This document shows, piece after piece, positions 8,717-16,386 of a DNA stretch of 64,000 nucleotides. The stretch is from Suipraeoptans intestinalis (GTDB lineage: Bacteria; Bacillota; Clostridia; Lachnospirales; Lachnospiraceae), in contig NZ_VULY01000018.1 in NCBI RefSeq assembly GCF_009696485.1, positions 124,001 through 188,000 on the forward strand, in the 5' to 3' direction. Below the pieces are notes generated by a model. The model did not search any database, was not told where the DNA came from, and saw nothing but the letters and a program-made list of their open reading frames with translations. Position numbers and translations under genes: made by a program. Positions within the stretch are counted from its first letter, which is position 1, and the number at the start of each line of letters is the position of its first letter.

Positions 8717-9706
8717 CTACTGCAGGGCCTTCTTCAGTTCCTCCAGATTTGTTTTCATGATGGAAAAATAGTCTTCTCCTGCATCCATCTGCTCCTGCGT
8801 CAGCCCTTCCACCGGGTTGAGTACCGCCGTCTTTGCTCCCAATTCCTCCGCTATGGTTTTTGCCACTTTGGGACTTACCAGTTCCTCGAAGAAAATAGTC
8901 GTGACATGGTTTTCTTTTGCAAAGGTTACGATTTCATGCATCCGCTCCAGATCCGGTTCCGAATCGGGAGACAATCCCTCGATCCCCACCTGATTCAGGC
9001 CATATGCCTGACACAGATAGCCAAATGCTTCGTGCGCCGTCACCAGATCACGCCGGGAAACGTTTGTCAGGGCTTCCTTGTAGGTCTGGTCCAGTTGTTC
9101 CAGCTTCTCCTTGTATTTGCTGCAATTTTCTTCATAACTGCTCTTGTTGGCGCTGTCTGCCCGGATCAGTCCTTCCTTGATCTGTTCCATTTCCATTCCG
9201 GCGTACAAAGGGTTCAGCCACACATGTGGATCGTAGTGTTCCTCTTCCTCTTCTCTTGTTTCAGATTCGGTCGAATCCTCCTCTTTTCCAGAATGTTCTC
9301 CCTCTTCTTCGTGATGATGCGCCTCCCCCTTCAGGAGCTCCACTCCCTTGGAAGCCTCCACCACTACCAGTTTTTTGTTTTCCAGGCTTTCCAGCACGTC
9401 CTCTGCCCATTCTTCCATGCCTGCCCCGTTATAAACAAACACATCTGCCTCTTCCAGTTCCTTCAGATCCGACGTAGTGGGCTCCCAGTCATGGGGCTCT
9501 GTCCCTGCCGGTACCAGATTCACCACCTCTGCCTTATCTCCCGCCACTTTCGTAGCAAAATCATACATCGGATAGAAGCTGGTCACTACTTTGATCTTTT
9601 TCTCCTTTCCGGATGTGTCTTTGCTTTCCCCTTTTGCCTTCCCGCAGCCACACAAGATGACAGATGCTGCAAGCACAAGAATCCCCAACGCTTTTCCTCT
9701 TTTCAT
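8717..9706 (-). CDS. znuA: Zinc-binding lipoprotein of the ABC transporter, ZnuA/AdcA type
   Basis: 329 residues from the ATG at 9706, chosen because AAGGAAGGA lies just upstream and the product then starts with a lipoprotein signal (hydrophobic stretch ending LCGC). It is a cluster A-I solute-binding protein: VVTSFYPMYDFATKVAGDKA near the mature start, metal ligands in GTEPHDWEPT, DPHVWLNP and TAHEAFGYL. A His/Glu-rich loop (AHHHEEEGEHSGKEEDST) sits between domains, typical for zinc rather than manganese binders. The open frame extends farther upstream but that part overlaps zur and has no ribosome site. Confidence 0.92.
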   Translation of the reverse strand: MKRGKALGILVLAASVILCGCGKAKGESKDTSGKEKKIKVVTSFYPMYDFATKVAGDKAEVVNLVPAGTEPHDWEPTTSDLKELEEADVFVYNGAGMEEWAEDVLESLENKKLVVVEASKGVELLKGEAHHHEEEGEHSGKEEDSTESETREEEEEHYDPHVWLNPLYAGMEMEQIKEGLIRADSANKSSYEENCSKYKEKLEQLDQTYKEALTNVSRRDLVTAHEAFGYLCQAYGLNQVGIEGLSPDSEPDLERMHEIVTFAKENHVTTIFFEELVSPKVAKTIAEELGAKTAVLNPVEGLTQEQMDAGEDYFSIMKTNLEELKKALQ

Positions 9707-9722
9707 ACGTCCTTCCTTTCTC

Positions 9723-10124
9723 TTATCTGCAGTTTTCACAGTAACCATATAAAACAGCATATTGCCGGCTGAGCAGAAACTGATGCGCCTTCTGAATGTG
9801 CTCTGAAAATTGGTCAATACAGCCACATTCCAGAGGGATCATCCGCCCACAGGCAATACAGACCAGCTTCCCCACCGATCCTTCCTGACCGGCAAGATAC
9901 CGGTACTGCGCCGGACGTCCGTCCATGGACGGAACTTTCAGCACGCTGCCCTCTTCTGATAATCTTTCCAAAAGGCGATAGACGGTAGTATGTCCTACCT
10001 GTGTTCCTTCCTTTTTCAACTGCTCTGCCAACTGATCTACACTGTAAAACTGCATTCCCTGCTTTTCCAGCAGCGTTTTAATCTGTTCCTGCTGTTTGGT
10101 TCTGTATCTTCTTTTTTCTCTCAT
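9723..10124 (-). CDS. zur: Fur-family metalloregulator, probably the zinc repressor Zur
   Basis: 133 residues. A winged helix (VDQLAEQLKKEGTQVGHTTV, then YRLLERLSEEGSV) is followed by the dimerisation domain with two CxxC structural zinc motifs, CIAC near residue 90 and CENC at the very C-terminus. It is the first gene of the zinc-uptake operon, 16 bases before znuA, so an autoregulated zinc-responsive repressor is the natural reading. The His/Cys pattern alone does not prove zinc over iron or peroxide sensing. Confidence 0.85.
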   Translation of the reverse strand: MREKRRYRTKQQEQIKTLLEKQGMQFYSVDQLAEQLKKEGTQVGHTTVYRLLERLSEEGSVLKVPSMDGRPAQYRYLAGQEGSVGKLVCIACGRMIPLECGCIDQFSEHIQKAHQFLLSRQYAVLYGYCENCR

Positions 10125-10154
10125 GATATTTCTCCGCTAGTTTAAAATTAAAAT

Positions 10155-10169
10155 TGAAATCCGTTTTCA
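10155..10169. promoter_or_regulatory. Candidate Zur operator
   Basis: Inverted repeat TGAAA-N5-TTTCA that abuts the -10 box and covers the expected transcription start. The flanks extend the symmetry partly (AAAAT/ATTTT). Position is ideal for repression. The sequence differs from the well-known B. subtilis Zur box, so assignment rests on place and symmetry. Confidence 0.55.
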
Positions 10170-10197
10170 TTTTATACGCTTTTCTCCAACCTGTCAA
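10169..10197 (-). promoter_or_regulatory. Promoter of the zur-znuACB operon
   Basis: Minus-strand consensus TTGACA (10192-10197), 17-base spacer, TAAAAT (10169-10174). It lies about 45 bases upstream of the zur ATG. Confidence 0.82.
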
Positions 10198-10224
10198 GAC
10201 TTCCGCCAGAACAAAAGAACGTGG

Positions 10225-10273
10225 AAAAACCGGGGACACCTCCGCCATTCCATGACTTCTGAGGTACCCCCGG
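10225..10273 (-). terminator. Terminator of the peptidase/wall-binding protein operon
   Basis: On the minus strand CCGGGGGTACCTC pairs with GAGGTGTCCCCGG (11 of 13 positions Watson-Crick or wobble), followed by TTTTT. It closes the two-gene cassette ending at 10344. Confidence 0.85.
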
Positions 10274-10343
10274 CTATTGCAGGATCACTACGTTGCAGGC
10301 CGTATGTTTCTGTTATTCTATCGCTTTACTGCAGTCCATGCCT

Positions 10344-11507
10344 CTATTTCAGACCTTCTTCATATTCCGCGCACAATTTTCCCGTTTCCAGGCTGTAGAT
10401 CCGGACATAATGTTTGCCGCCGTAGCCTTGTTCTTCGTTTTCTTCTGTTTTTTCGTACAGCACGCCGTACACCGGTACATCAAACGTATGATAGCTCCAG
10501 TCAAATGCAATATATGCCTCTCCTACCTTTTCAAATCCCTCTTCTTTATGTTTCTGATCCAGCTGCAGCAACAGCTTTTCTCCCTGATCAAACTTTATTT
10601 TCTTCAAAAGCTCCAGGGTGATCTTATTTTCCCGCTCTGTGACTCTTCCCGTTTCCTCCATCACAGCCGTATCTTCTGTGGCGATTTTTTTGTAATATTT
10701 CCTGTAGTAGCTCTTCCCGGCCACAGTATCTGTTTTTCGGTAAGTAATGTCCTGCTCCTCCTTGCTGCGGTGCCCGTCCGGATATACATAATGTCCGGTG
10801 GGAGTAATGGTATCCGCCAGCATTTTTCCGCTTTTTTTATCCAGATAGTAGGAAAACTGGCCAGATGTGATCCAACCGGTCTGCATCACACCGGAAGAAG
10901 CCAGATAGTACCAGCCTCCCTGCCATTGCAGCCATCCGGTCTGCATGGCTCCGTTTCCATCCAGGTAATACCAGTTGCCGTCCTCCAAAATCCATCCCAT
11001 CTGCATGGCACCGGAAGAAGCCAGATAATACCAGTGATCTTTCCACTGCAGCCACTTCGTTCTCATGGCGCCGTTTCCATCCAGATAATACCAGGAAGCT
11101 CCTTCTTTGAGCCATCCGGTCCGCATGGTGCCTCCTCTGTCCAGATAGTACCAGAACATTCCCTCTTTGAGCCATCCGGTTTTCATGGCGCCGCTTCCGT
11201 CCAGGTAATACCAACTGCCTCCGCTTTGGATCCAGCCTGTCTGCATCCAGCCGTGTACATCAAAGAAATACCAGTTGCCGCGGATCGCTTTCCAGGTATT
11301 TACAGGGTAGCTTCCATCTGCATACCGATACCACCATCTTCCGTCGGATTCCTGAACCCAGCCTGTTATCGGCACAGCTTTCTGTTCTACGCCGTCTGTC
11401 GCCACAGCTTTTTCGGAGCCGGTCGGATTCCACAGGACAAACATACCCAGCATCCCCGCCAGTCCTACACATGCCGCGAGGAATAAATGCTTCAGCTTTT
11501 TTTTCAT
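10344..11507 (-). CDS. Secreted protein with cell-wall-binding (choline-binding type) repeats and an unknown C-terminal domain
   Basis: 387 residues from the ATG at 11507, six bases after GGAGG (11514-11518); an in-frame ATG at 11513 would touch that site and is unlikely. The N-terminus is a Lys-rich start plus hydrophobic segment (signal peptide or anchor). Residues about 50-255 are some ten 20-residue repeats of the form WYYLDGNGAMQTGW, which in CW_binding_1 proteins bind choline-bearing wall polymers. The last 120 residues form a non-repeat domain beginning SYYRKYYKKIA that I do not recognise. It follows the clan CD peptidase gene by 24 bases in one transcript; the N-terminal module (GRWWYRYADGSY, then KAIRGNWYFFDVHGWMQTGW) is close to that of the peptidase. 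Function unknown; a partner, substrate or inhibitor of the peptidase is only a guess. Confidence 0.85.
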   Translation of the reverse strand: MKKKLKHLFLAACVGLAGMLGMFVLWNPTGSEKAVATDGVEQKAVPITGWVQESDGRWWYRYADGSYPVNTWKAIRGNWYFFDVHGWMQTGWIQSGGSWYYLDGSGAMKTGWLKEGMFWYYLDRGGTMRTGWLKEGASWYYLDGNGAMRTKWLQWKDHWYYLASSGAMQMGWILEDGNWYYLDGNGAMQTGWLQWQGGWYYLASSGVMQTGWITSGQFSYYLDKKSGKMLADTITPTGHYVYPDGHRSKEEQDITYRKTDTVAGKSYYRKYYKKIATEDTAVMEETGRVTERENKITLELLKKIKFDQGEKLLLQLDQKHKEEGFEKVGEAYIAFDWSYHTFDVPVYGVLYEKTEENEEQGYGGKHYVRIYSLETGKLCAEYEEGLK

Positions 11508-11531
11508 ATACATCCTCCCTTCATTTTTCCT

Positions 11532-13040
11532 TTAAAAGATATCTTCTGCCAGATCAATTTCTTCATTCACAATTGTATTCGTCATTAAGTCAATACAATC
11601 GTAAGTAAGCATTCCTTCTATTTCTCGACCTCCAACTAAAACTACTGTAGATTTTCCACCTACCATAGTGACAACTTCAAATGTACTTGTATATTTAGAT
11701 AATTCTCCTGTTTCTGAAAGTTTTTTCTTGTTTTCTTCAATATGATTTAAATCAATACTTAAGAATGTACTCTCATCTAAAACATTCCTCCGAACAAGAT
11801 ATTGCATATAATTATGGTCATATACTATTTTGTCTGTAGTTTCCCTCCCATTATAAAACCTTTTATAAGTACTAATCCCATCTTCATTTGAAGTTTCTAC
11901 AAATCCTTCTGGTACATCTAAAGCCTCTGTGTCCTTAATTGTATAAGTATCATTCACTCTTATACTTATATCTCCTGCAAGTGCCAAATTATTTCCGTGC
12001 AGAGGAGCATATTTTTCATAAATCCTTTGTGTTCGTGAAATGGCCTCGTCAAACCTCATTCCTTGCATCAGAGATTCTAACAATTTTTTTGTAACAGCTC
12101 TATCTAGAAACACATCAGATGCCACTCTGTACCCATAAGCAGCCTTCGCTCCTGATGCAACCGCCGCTGTAACCAAGCTTTTTCCACTCCTAGAGTCTAT
12201 TACTCCTCCATAGCATGCAAAAAAGAGAGCTACTTTAGTATTATTCATCTCCATATTACTGAGTTCTTGCGGAGAAATCCCTGAGCCATTCCCTAATGCA
12301 AGTCCATATCCATACTTATAACCATGCCCACTATAATAGAATATTCCTCTATTCAAATTGGGTGTATTTACTTTTCCATTTCTGCCTACAAAACTATTTT
12401 TTGTGAAATTATCATATTTTTCTATTACATATTTACTTTGTAAAATTGACTTTGCTAAATTTCCATCTTGCAGCGTATTAATATCACCGTATTGTTTTGT
12501 GTATATAGCCGCCACTATGCTGGCATCATAACTCAATTGTCCATTAGCTTCAAAATGATAGTCTATACCTCCTAATCTACGATATCCTGTTACCATAGAC
12601 CCATTTGATGCTAAGAAATACCACTTTTCATTTTCCTTTAGCCATCCTATCTGCATTAAACCATTCGCATTCAAGTAGTACCAGTTATTTTCCCAGTATA
12701 ACCAGCCCGTTTTCATTGATCCACTGGGCTCTAGATAATACCATCCTCCGGCCCACTGTATCCAACCGGTTTTCATCCAGCCATCCCCATCAAAAAAATA
12801 CCACTTTCCGTCAATAAGTTCCCAGTTGTTTACGGTGTAGCTTCCATCTGCATGCCTATACCACCATCTTCCGTCTGCCCCCTGGATCCAGCCAACTTGC
12901 ACAGTGTTTGCATTTGCTTTGATGTCTAGTAATGTATTTTCAGAAATTGGAACCGTCAACTCTTCTGCAACAACAGTGATTCCAACTAGCCCTAGAATAA
13001 CACTACTCGCAATTAAAACGCCTGCCAAATATTTTTTCAT
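11532..13040 (-). CDS. Secreted caspase/gingipain-like (clan CD) cysteine peptidase with wall-binding repeats
   Basis: 502 residues. A signal peptide (residues 1-25) is followed by about five wall-binding repeats (residues 50-165, for example GWIQGADGRWWYRHADGSY and KWYFFDGDGWMKTGW). Residues about 170-365 look like a caspase/gingipain-fold peptidase: a hydrophobic strand then YYSGHG with candidate catalytic His239, and KVALFFACYGG with candidate catalytic Cys276, 37 residues later, as in clan CD (C11, C14, C25, CHAT). The C-terminal 120 residues start TYKRFYNGRE and may be related to the end of the next gene's product. The repeat part resembles its neighbour in DNA, while much of the rest is distinctly A/T-rich. 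The ATG follows AGGAGGG by seven bases. Specificity and physiological role are unknown. Confidence 0.8.
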   Translation of the reverse strand: MKKYLAGVLIASSVILGLVGITVVAEELTVPISENTLLDIKANANTVQVGWIQGADGRWWYRHADGSYTVNNWELIDGKWYFFDGDGWMKTGWIQWAGGWYYLEPSGSMKTGWLYWENNWYYLNANGLMQIGWLKENEKWYFLASNGSMVTGYRRLGGIDYHFEANGQLSYDASIVAAIYTKQYGDINTLQDGNLAKSILQSKYVIEKYDNFTKNSFVGRNGKVNTPNLNRGIFYYSGHGYKYGYGLALGNGSGISPQELSNMEMNNTKVALFFACYGGVIDSRSGKSLVTAAVASGAKAAYGYRVASDVFLDRAVTKKLLESLMQGMRFDEAISRTQRIYEKYAPLHGNNLALAGDISIRVNDTYTIKDTEALDVPEGFVETSNEDGISTYKRFYNGRETTDKIVYDHNYMQYLVRRNVLDESTFLSIDLNHIEENKKKLSETGELSKYTSTFEVVTMVGGKSTVVLVGGREIEGMLTYDCIDLMTNTIVNEEIDLAEDIF

Positions 13041-13088
13041 TCTTTATCCCTCCTAACCTCACCCAGTTTACACTAAATATTTGTGAAT

Positions 13089-13117
13089 AATGTATCATAT
13101 TTGATCATTCCAGTCAA
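13089..13117 (-). promoter_or_regulatory. Promoter of the clan CD peptidase operon
   Basis: Minus-strand TTGACT (13112-13117), 17-base spacer, TACATT (13089-13094), about 50 bases before the ATG at 13040. It lies in a very A/T-rich intergenic stretch (13041-13280) in which I see no gene. Confidence 0.65.
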
Positions 13118-13280
13118 TAATTTTAGTTATATTTTGCTTTTTTTGTAATATTTTTAACACACTTCTATATATTCTGTGTATTGTAAGTAGGATTTATCGG
13201 TTATACCTGTCACTTTTTACCAGACACATTAGAGTGGATCAGGAGCTTTCATCTATTGGTTACGCACGCCCAATGTATGG

Positions 13281-13316
13281 TAAAAACGGATCCCATCTTT
13301 CGATGGAACCCGTTTT
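13281..13316 (-). terminator. Terminator after the pnp-downstream membrane protein gene
   Basis: On the minus strand ACGGGTTCCATC-GAAA-GATGGGATCCGT forms a hairpin with a GAAA tetraloop, followed by TTTTT. It isolates the peptidase operon from pnp and 13333-14052. Confidence 0.85.
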
Positions 13317-13332
13317 CCAAATCATATTTGAG

Positions 13333-14052
13333 TTATTCCGGAATCTGACTTAAGATTGCATTGTAGGCATTCAGGCTTTCTTCCGTGTTGAACAGGATCT
13401 GCCCATTCTCCATAACCCAGGAGGACTGATTATTTTTCAGATACTCCAAAGCCTGCCCGATTGCATCCATCGTCTGATTATAATATGCCACGTCACTTTC
13501 TATCACCGACTGCACATCGGAGGATGTAACATTTTCCACATATTCATCAAACAACTTTTTCAGATCTCCCTTGAGCTGGGCAGACTGATACTGTCTGATC
13601 CCTTCCTCTGAAGCCAGATACAGCCAGGATTCTCTCAGATTTTTCTCCGTTTCCCGAAATTCCGCCAGCTTCTGCGTCGTCGTCTCAAAATTCGGAGCAT
13701 CTGACGCCAGCGCCTCCGGTGTCAGATATTGTTCGATCTCATTTTTTTCCAGATATTGTGTCATCTCATTTTGCTTTGCAAATAGATCCTTGCAATGATC
13801 CTTGACCGCTCTTTCCAGCACGGCATAGTCTCCCTTGGAAACTGTCCGATCCAAAATCTGGGAACTTTCTGCATCCGTAAAAGCCTGGTTGGATATTACT
13901 CCTTCCATTTTGTTCAGTTCCTCTGTCAGCGCATGGAGCGCCTGTCTGTGGCGAACCTGCTGAAAAACTTTATAGCCCACTACGGAAGCGACCGCAAACA
14001 CTGCCAGCAAAGCAACAACAAGCCCGATGATTAGTCCCTTTTTCTGTTTCAT
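13333..14052 (-). CDS. Membrane-anchored protein of unknown function
   Basis: 239 residues, not recognised. A short basic start (MKQKKG) is followed by one transmembrane segment (residues 7-27), and the remaining 210 residues are polar, mostly helical in look (ALHALTEELNKMEGV, KNEIEQYLTPEALAS) and presumably outside the cell. No cysteine lipobox and no catalytic motif are seen. It begins 50 bases after pnp with no clear promoter of its own, so it is probably read with pnp, and it ends at a strong terminator. Confidence 0.75.
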   Translation of the reverse strand: MKQKKGLIIGLVVALLAVFAVASVVGYKVFQQVRHRQALHALTEELNKMEGVISNQAFTDAESSQILDRTVSKGDYAVLERAVKDHCKDLFAKQNEMTQYLEKNEIEQYLTPEALASDAPNFETTTQKLAEFRETEKNLRESWLYLASEEGIRQYQSAQLKGDLKKLFDEYVENVTSSDVQSVIESDVAYYNQTMDAIGQALEYLKNNQSSWVMENGQILFNTEESLNAYNAILSQIPE

Positions 14053-14102
14053 TCCTCTTCTCTCTTTCCCGTTTTTAGGTATTCCCTGCCAGGATCCCCG
14101 TT

Positions 14103-16190
14103 TTATTCCACTACATCCTTGATGCTAAAGGACATCCTTCCCATCTTGTCTTTTCCAAGGCATACCACCTTTACTTCTTCTCCCAGCGTCAGCACCTCTT
14201 CTACCGTATTGATCCTGGTCTTGGAGATCTTGGAAATGTGAACCATGCCTTCCTTGCCCGGCGCAAATTCTATGAAAGCTCCAAACTCTTTGATGCTGAT
14301 GACTTTTCCTTCCAATACCTGTCCGGCCTCAAAGTCTGTCACAATCACGGCGATCAGTCTTCTGGCTTCTGCCATGCTGTCTGCATCCGTGCCGCAGATA
14401 GATACGGATCCATCGTCTGTAATATCGATCTTTACGCCGGTCTGTTCGATAATGGCATTGATGGTCTTTCCTCTCTGTCCCACCACATCTCCGATCTTCT
14501 GTGGGTCGATCTGCATCTGTATGATCTTCGGCGCATACGGTCCCACTTCCGGACGCGGCTGATCGATCGCCGGATTCATGATCTCATCCAGAATATAGGT
14601 TCTTGCCTTTTTGGTCGCTGCGATCGCTTCCTCAATGATCGGTCTCGTAAGCCCATGAATCTTAATATCCATCTGGATGGCCGTGATTCCCTTATGGGTT
14701 CCCGCCACCTTAAAGTCCATATCTCCAAAAAAATCTTCCAGTCCCTGGATATCCGTCAGTACCAGGTAATCCTCATCGGTCTCTCCCGTCACCAGTCCTG
14801 CCGAAATCCCTGCCACAGCCGATCGGATCGGTACTCCTGCCGCCATCAGTGACATAGAAGAAGCACAGATGCTTGCCTGGGAGGTAGAACCGTTGGATTC
14901 AAAGGTCTCGGAAACAGTACGGATCGCATAGGGGAAGGTCGCTTCATCCGGCAGTACCGGGATCAGCGCCTTTTCTGCCAAAGCTCCATGTCCGATCTCC
15001 CGTCTTCCCGGCCCTCTGGACGGTCTTGTCTCGCCGACTGAGTAGGAGGGGAAATTATAATGGTGCATGTATCTTTTACTGGTCTCAGATTCATCCAGGC
15101 CATCCAGCCTCTGGGCTTCTGCGAGGGGCGCCAGAGTGGTAATGGTGCAGATCTGCGTCTGTCCACGGGTAAACATAGCCGATCCATGAACGCGCGGAAT
15201 CAGATCGATCTCTGCGGCCAGCGGCCGGATCTCATCGATGGCTCTTCCATCCGGTCTTTTGTGATCCTTCAGAATCATCTTACGAACGGTCTTTTTCTGG
15301 TATTGGTAAACGGCTTCTCCCAGCACGGCAAGTTTTTCTTCGTCCTCTGCAAAAGCCTCCTCCAGTCTCCTGGTGATCTCCCGGATATTTTCTTCTCTTG
15401 TCTGCTTCTCATCTGTAAAGACCGCTTCTTCCATCTCGGAAGGCGGAACGATCGCCTGGATCGCTTCAAATACTTCTGCCGGAACGGCGCAGCTCTCATA
15501 GGAGTGCTTTTCCTTTCCGCATTCTGCCACAATGGTGTCGATAAAAGCGATCACCTTCTGATTCAGCTGATGCGCTGCAAAAATAGCTTCGATCATCTTG
15601 TCTTCCGGCACTTCATTGGCTCCCGCCTCGATCATGATCACCTTGTCCCTGGTAGAAGCTACCGTCAGAGTCAGGTCGGAAGCTTCTTTTTCCGCCGCCG
15701 TCGGATTGAATGCAAACTCCCCGTTCACCAGTCCCACCTGCGTAGTAGAGATCGGTCCGTCGAAGGGAATGTCTGAAATGCTGGCTGCAATGGCAGATCC
15801 CAGCATTGCCGTAAGCTCCGGCGAACAGTCCTGCTCTACGGAAAGAACCAGGTTTTCTAAAGTTACGTCGTTTCTATAGTCCTTGGGAAAGAGCGGGCGC
15901 ATAGGTCTGTCGATCACCCGGCAGGTCAAAACTGCATTTTCGGAAGCTTTTCCTTCCCGTTTGTTAAATCCTCCCGGAACCTTTCCTACTGCATAAAGCC
16001 TTTCGTTATACTCTACACTCAGAGGGAAAAAATCGATCCCTTCTCTTGGTTTTTCTGATGCGGTAGCGGTAGAAAGTACCGTCGTATCTCCATAGTGCAT
16101 CAGTACCGCGCCATTTGCCTGCTTGGCGACACGATCTACATCTACGCAAAGTGTCCTGCCCGCAAGTTCCATTTCAAATTTCTTATACAT
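14103..16190 (-). CDS. pnp: Polynucleotide phosphorylase
   Basis: 695 residues, full length. 3'-5' phosphorolytic exoribonuclease of the RNA degradosome. It has two RNase PH domains (the second contains RGQTQICTITTLAPLAEAQR and PSYSVGETRPSRGPGRREIG), a KH domain (GDVVGQRGKTINAIIEQTGV) and a C-terminal S1 domain (VISIKEFGAFIEFAPGKEGM). AAGGAG lies seven bases before the ATG. In many bacteria pnp directly follows rpsO; here a separate small gene stands between them and pnp has its own promoter. Confidence 0.97.
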   Translation of the reverse strand: MYKKFEMELAGRTLCVDVDRVAKQANGAVLMHYGDTTVLSTATASEKPREGIDFFPLSVEYNERLYAVGKVPGGFNKREGKASENAVLTCRVIDRPMRPLFPKDYRNDVTLENLVLSVEQDCSPELTAMLGSAIAASISDIPFDGPISTTQVGLVNGEFAFNPTAAEKEASDLTLTVASTRDKVIMIEAGANEVPEDKMIEAIFAAHQLNQKVIAFIDTIVAECGKEKHSYESCAVPAEVFEAIQAIVPPSEMEEAVFTDEKQTREENIREITRRLEEAFAEDEEKLAVLGEAVYQYQKKTVRKMILKDHKRPDGRAIDEIRPLAAEIDLIPRVHGSAMFTRGQTQICTITTLAPLAEAQRLDGLDESETSKRYMHHYNFPSYSVGETRPSRGPGRREIGHGALAEKALIPVLPDEATFPYAIRTVSETFESNGSTSQASICASSMSLMAAGVPIRSAVAGISAGLVTGETDEDYLVLTDIQGLEDFFGDMDFKVAGTHKGITAIQMDIKIHGLTRPIIEEAIAATKKARTYILDEIMNPAIDQPRPEVGPYAPKIIQMQIDPQKIGDVVGQRGKTINAIIEQTGVKIDITDDGSVSICGTDADSMAEARRLIAVIVTDFEAGQVLEGKVISIKEFGAFIEFAPGKEGMVHISKISKTRINTVEEVLTLGEEVKVVCLGKDKMGRMSFSIKDVVE

Positions 16191-16221
16191 AGTCTTCTCC
16201 TTTTACTTCACAACTTCCATT

Positions 16222-16227
16222 ATTATA
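16222..16227 (-). promoter_or_regulatory. Extended -10 promoter of pnp
   Basis: TGCTATAAT on the minus strand (TATAAT at 16222-16227), 32 bases before the ATG. The -35 region is not recognisable, which fits an extended -10 promoter. It lies downstream of the 16298-16350 hairpin. Confidence 0.65.
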
Positions 16228-16297
16228 GCACAGGAACAGGGGATCCGCTACTGATATTTTTCAAAAGCAATCAGGTCCTTTCTCCCGTGGAATACAT

Positions 16298-16350
16298 AAG
16301 ACAGGGCAGGAGCAAAGCGATCTGTGATCGCCCTGTTCCTGCCCTGTCTT
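16298..16350. terminator. Long hairpin between the PrdA-like gene and pnp
   Basis: Perfect 14-base arms AAGACAGGGCAGGA (16298-16311) and TCCTGCCCTGTCTT (16337-16350) enclose a second 6-bp hairpin GCGATC-TGT-GATCGC (16317-16331). T-tails on both sides are poor, so it may be a bidirectional terminator, a processing site or both. It lies 36 bases after the stop of the PrdA-like gene. Confidence 0.6.
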
Positions 16351-16386
16351 GTGTGTCAGAAAAGGCCCCCGATAAACCCTCTGAAC

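Noticed and set aside
10293-11486. 397-residue plus-strand open frame with repeats
   Set aside because: Antisense shadow of the wall-binding repeat gene; periodicity comes from the repeats on the minus strand, which have a signal peptide and a strong ribosome site.
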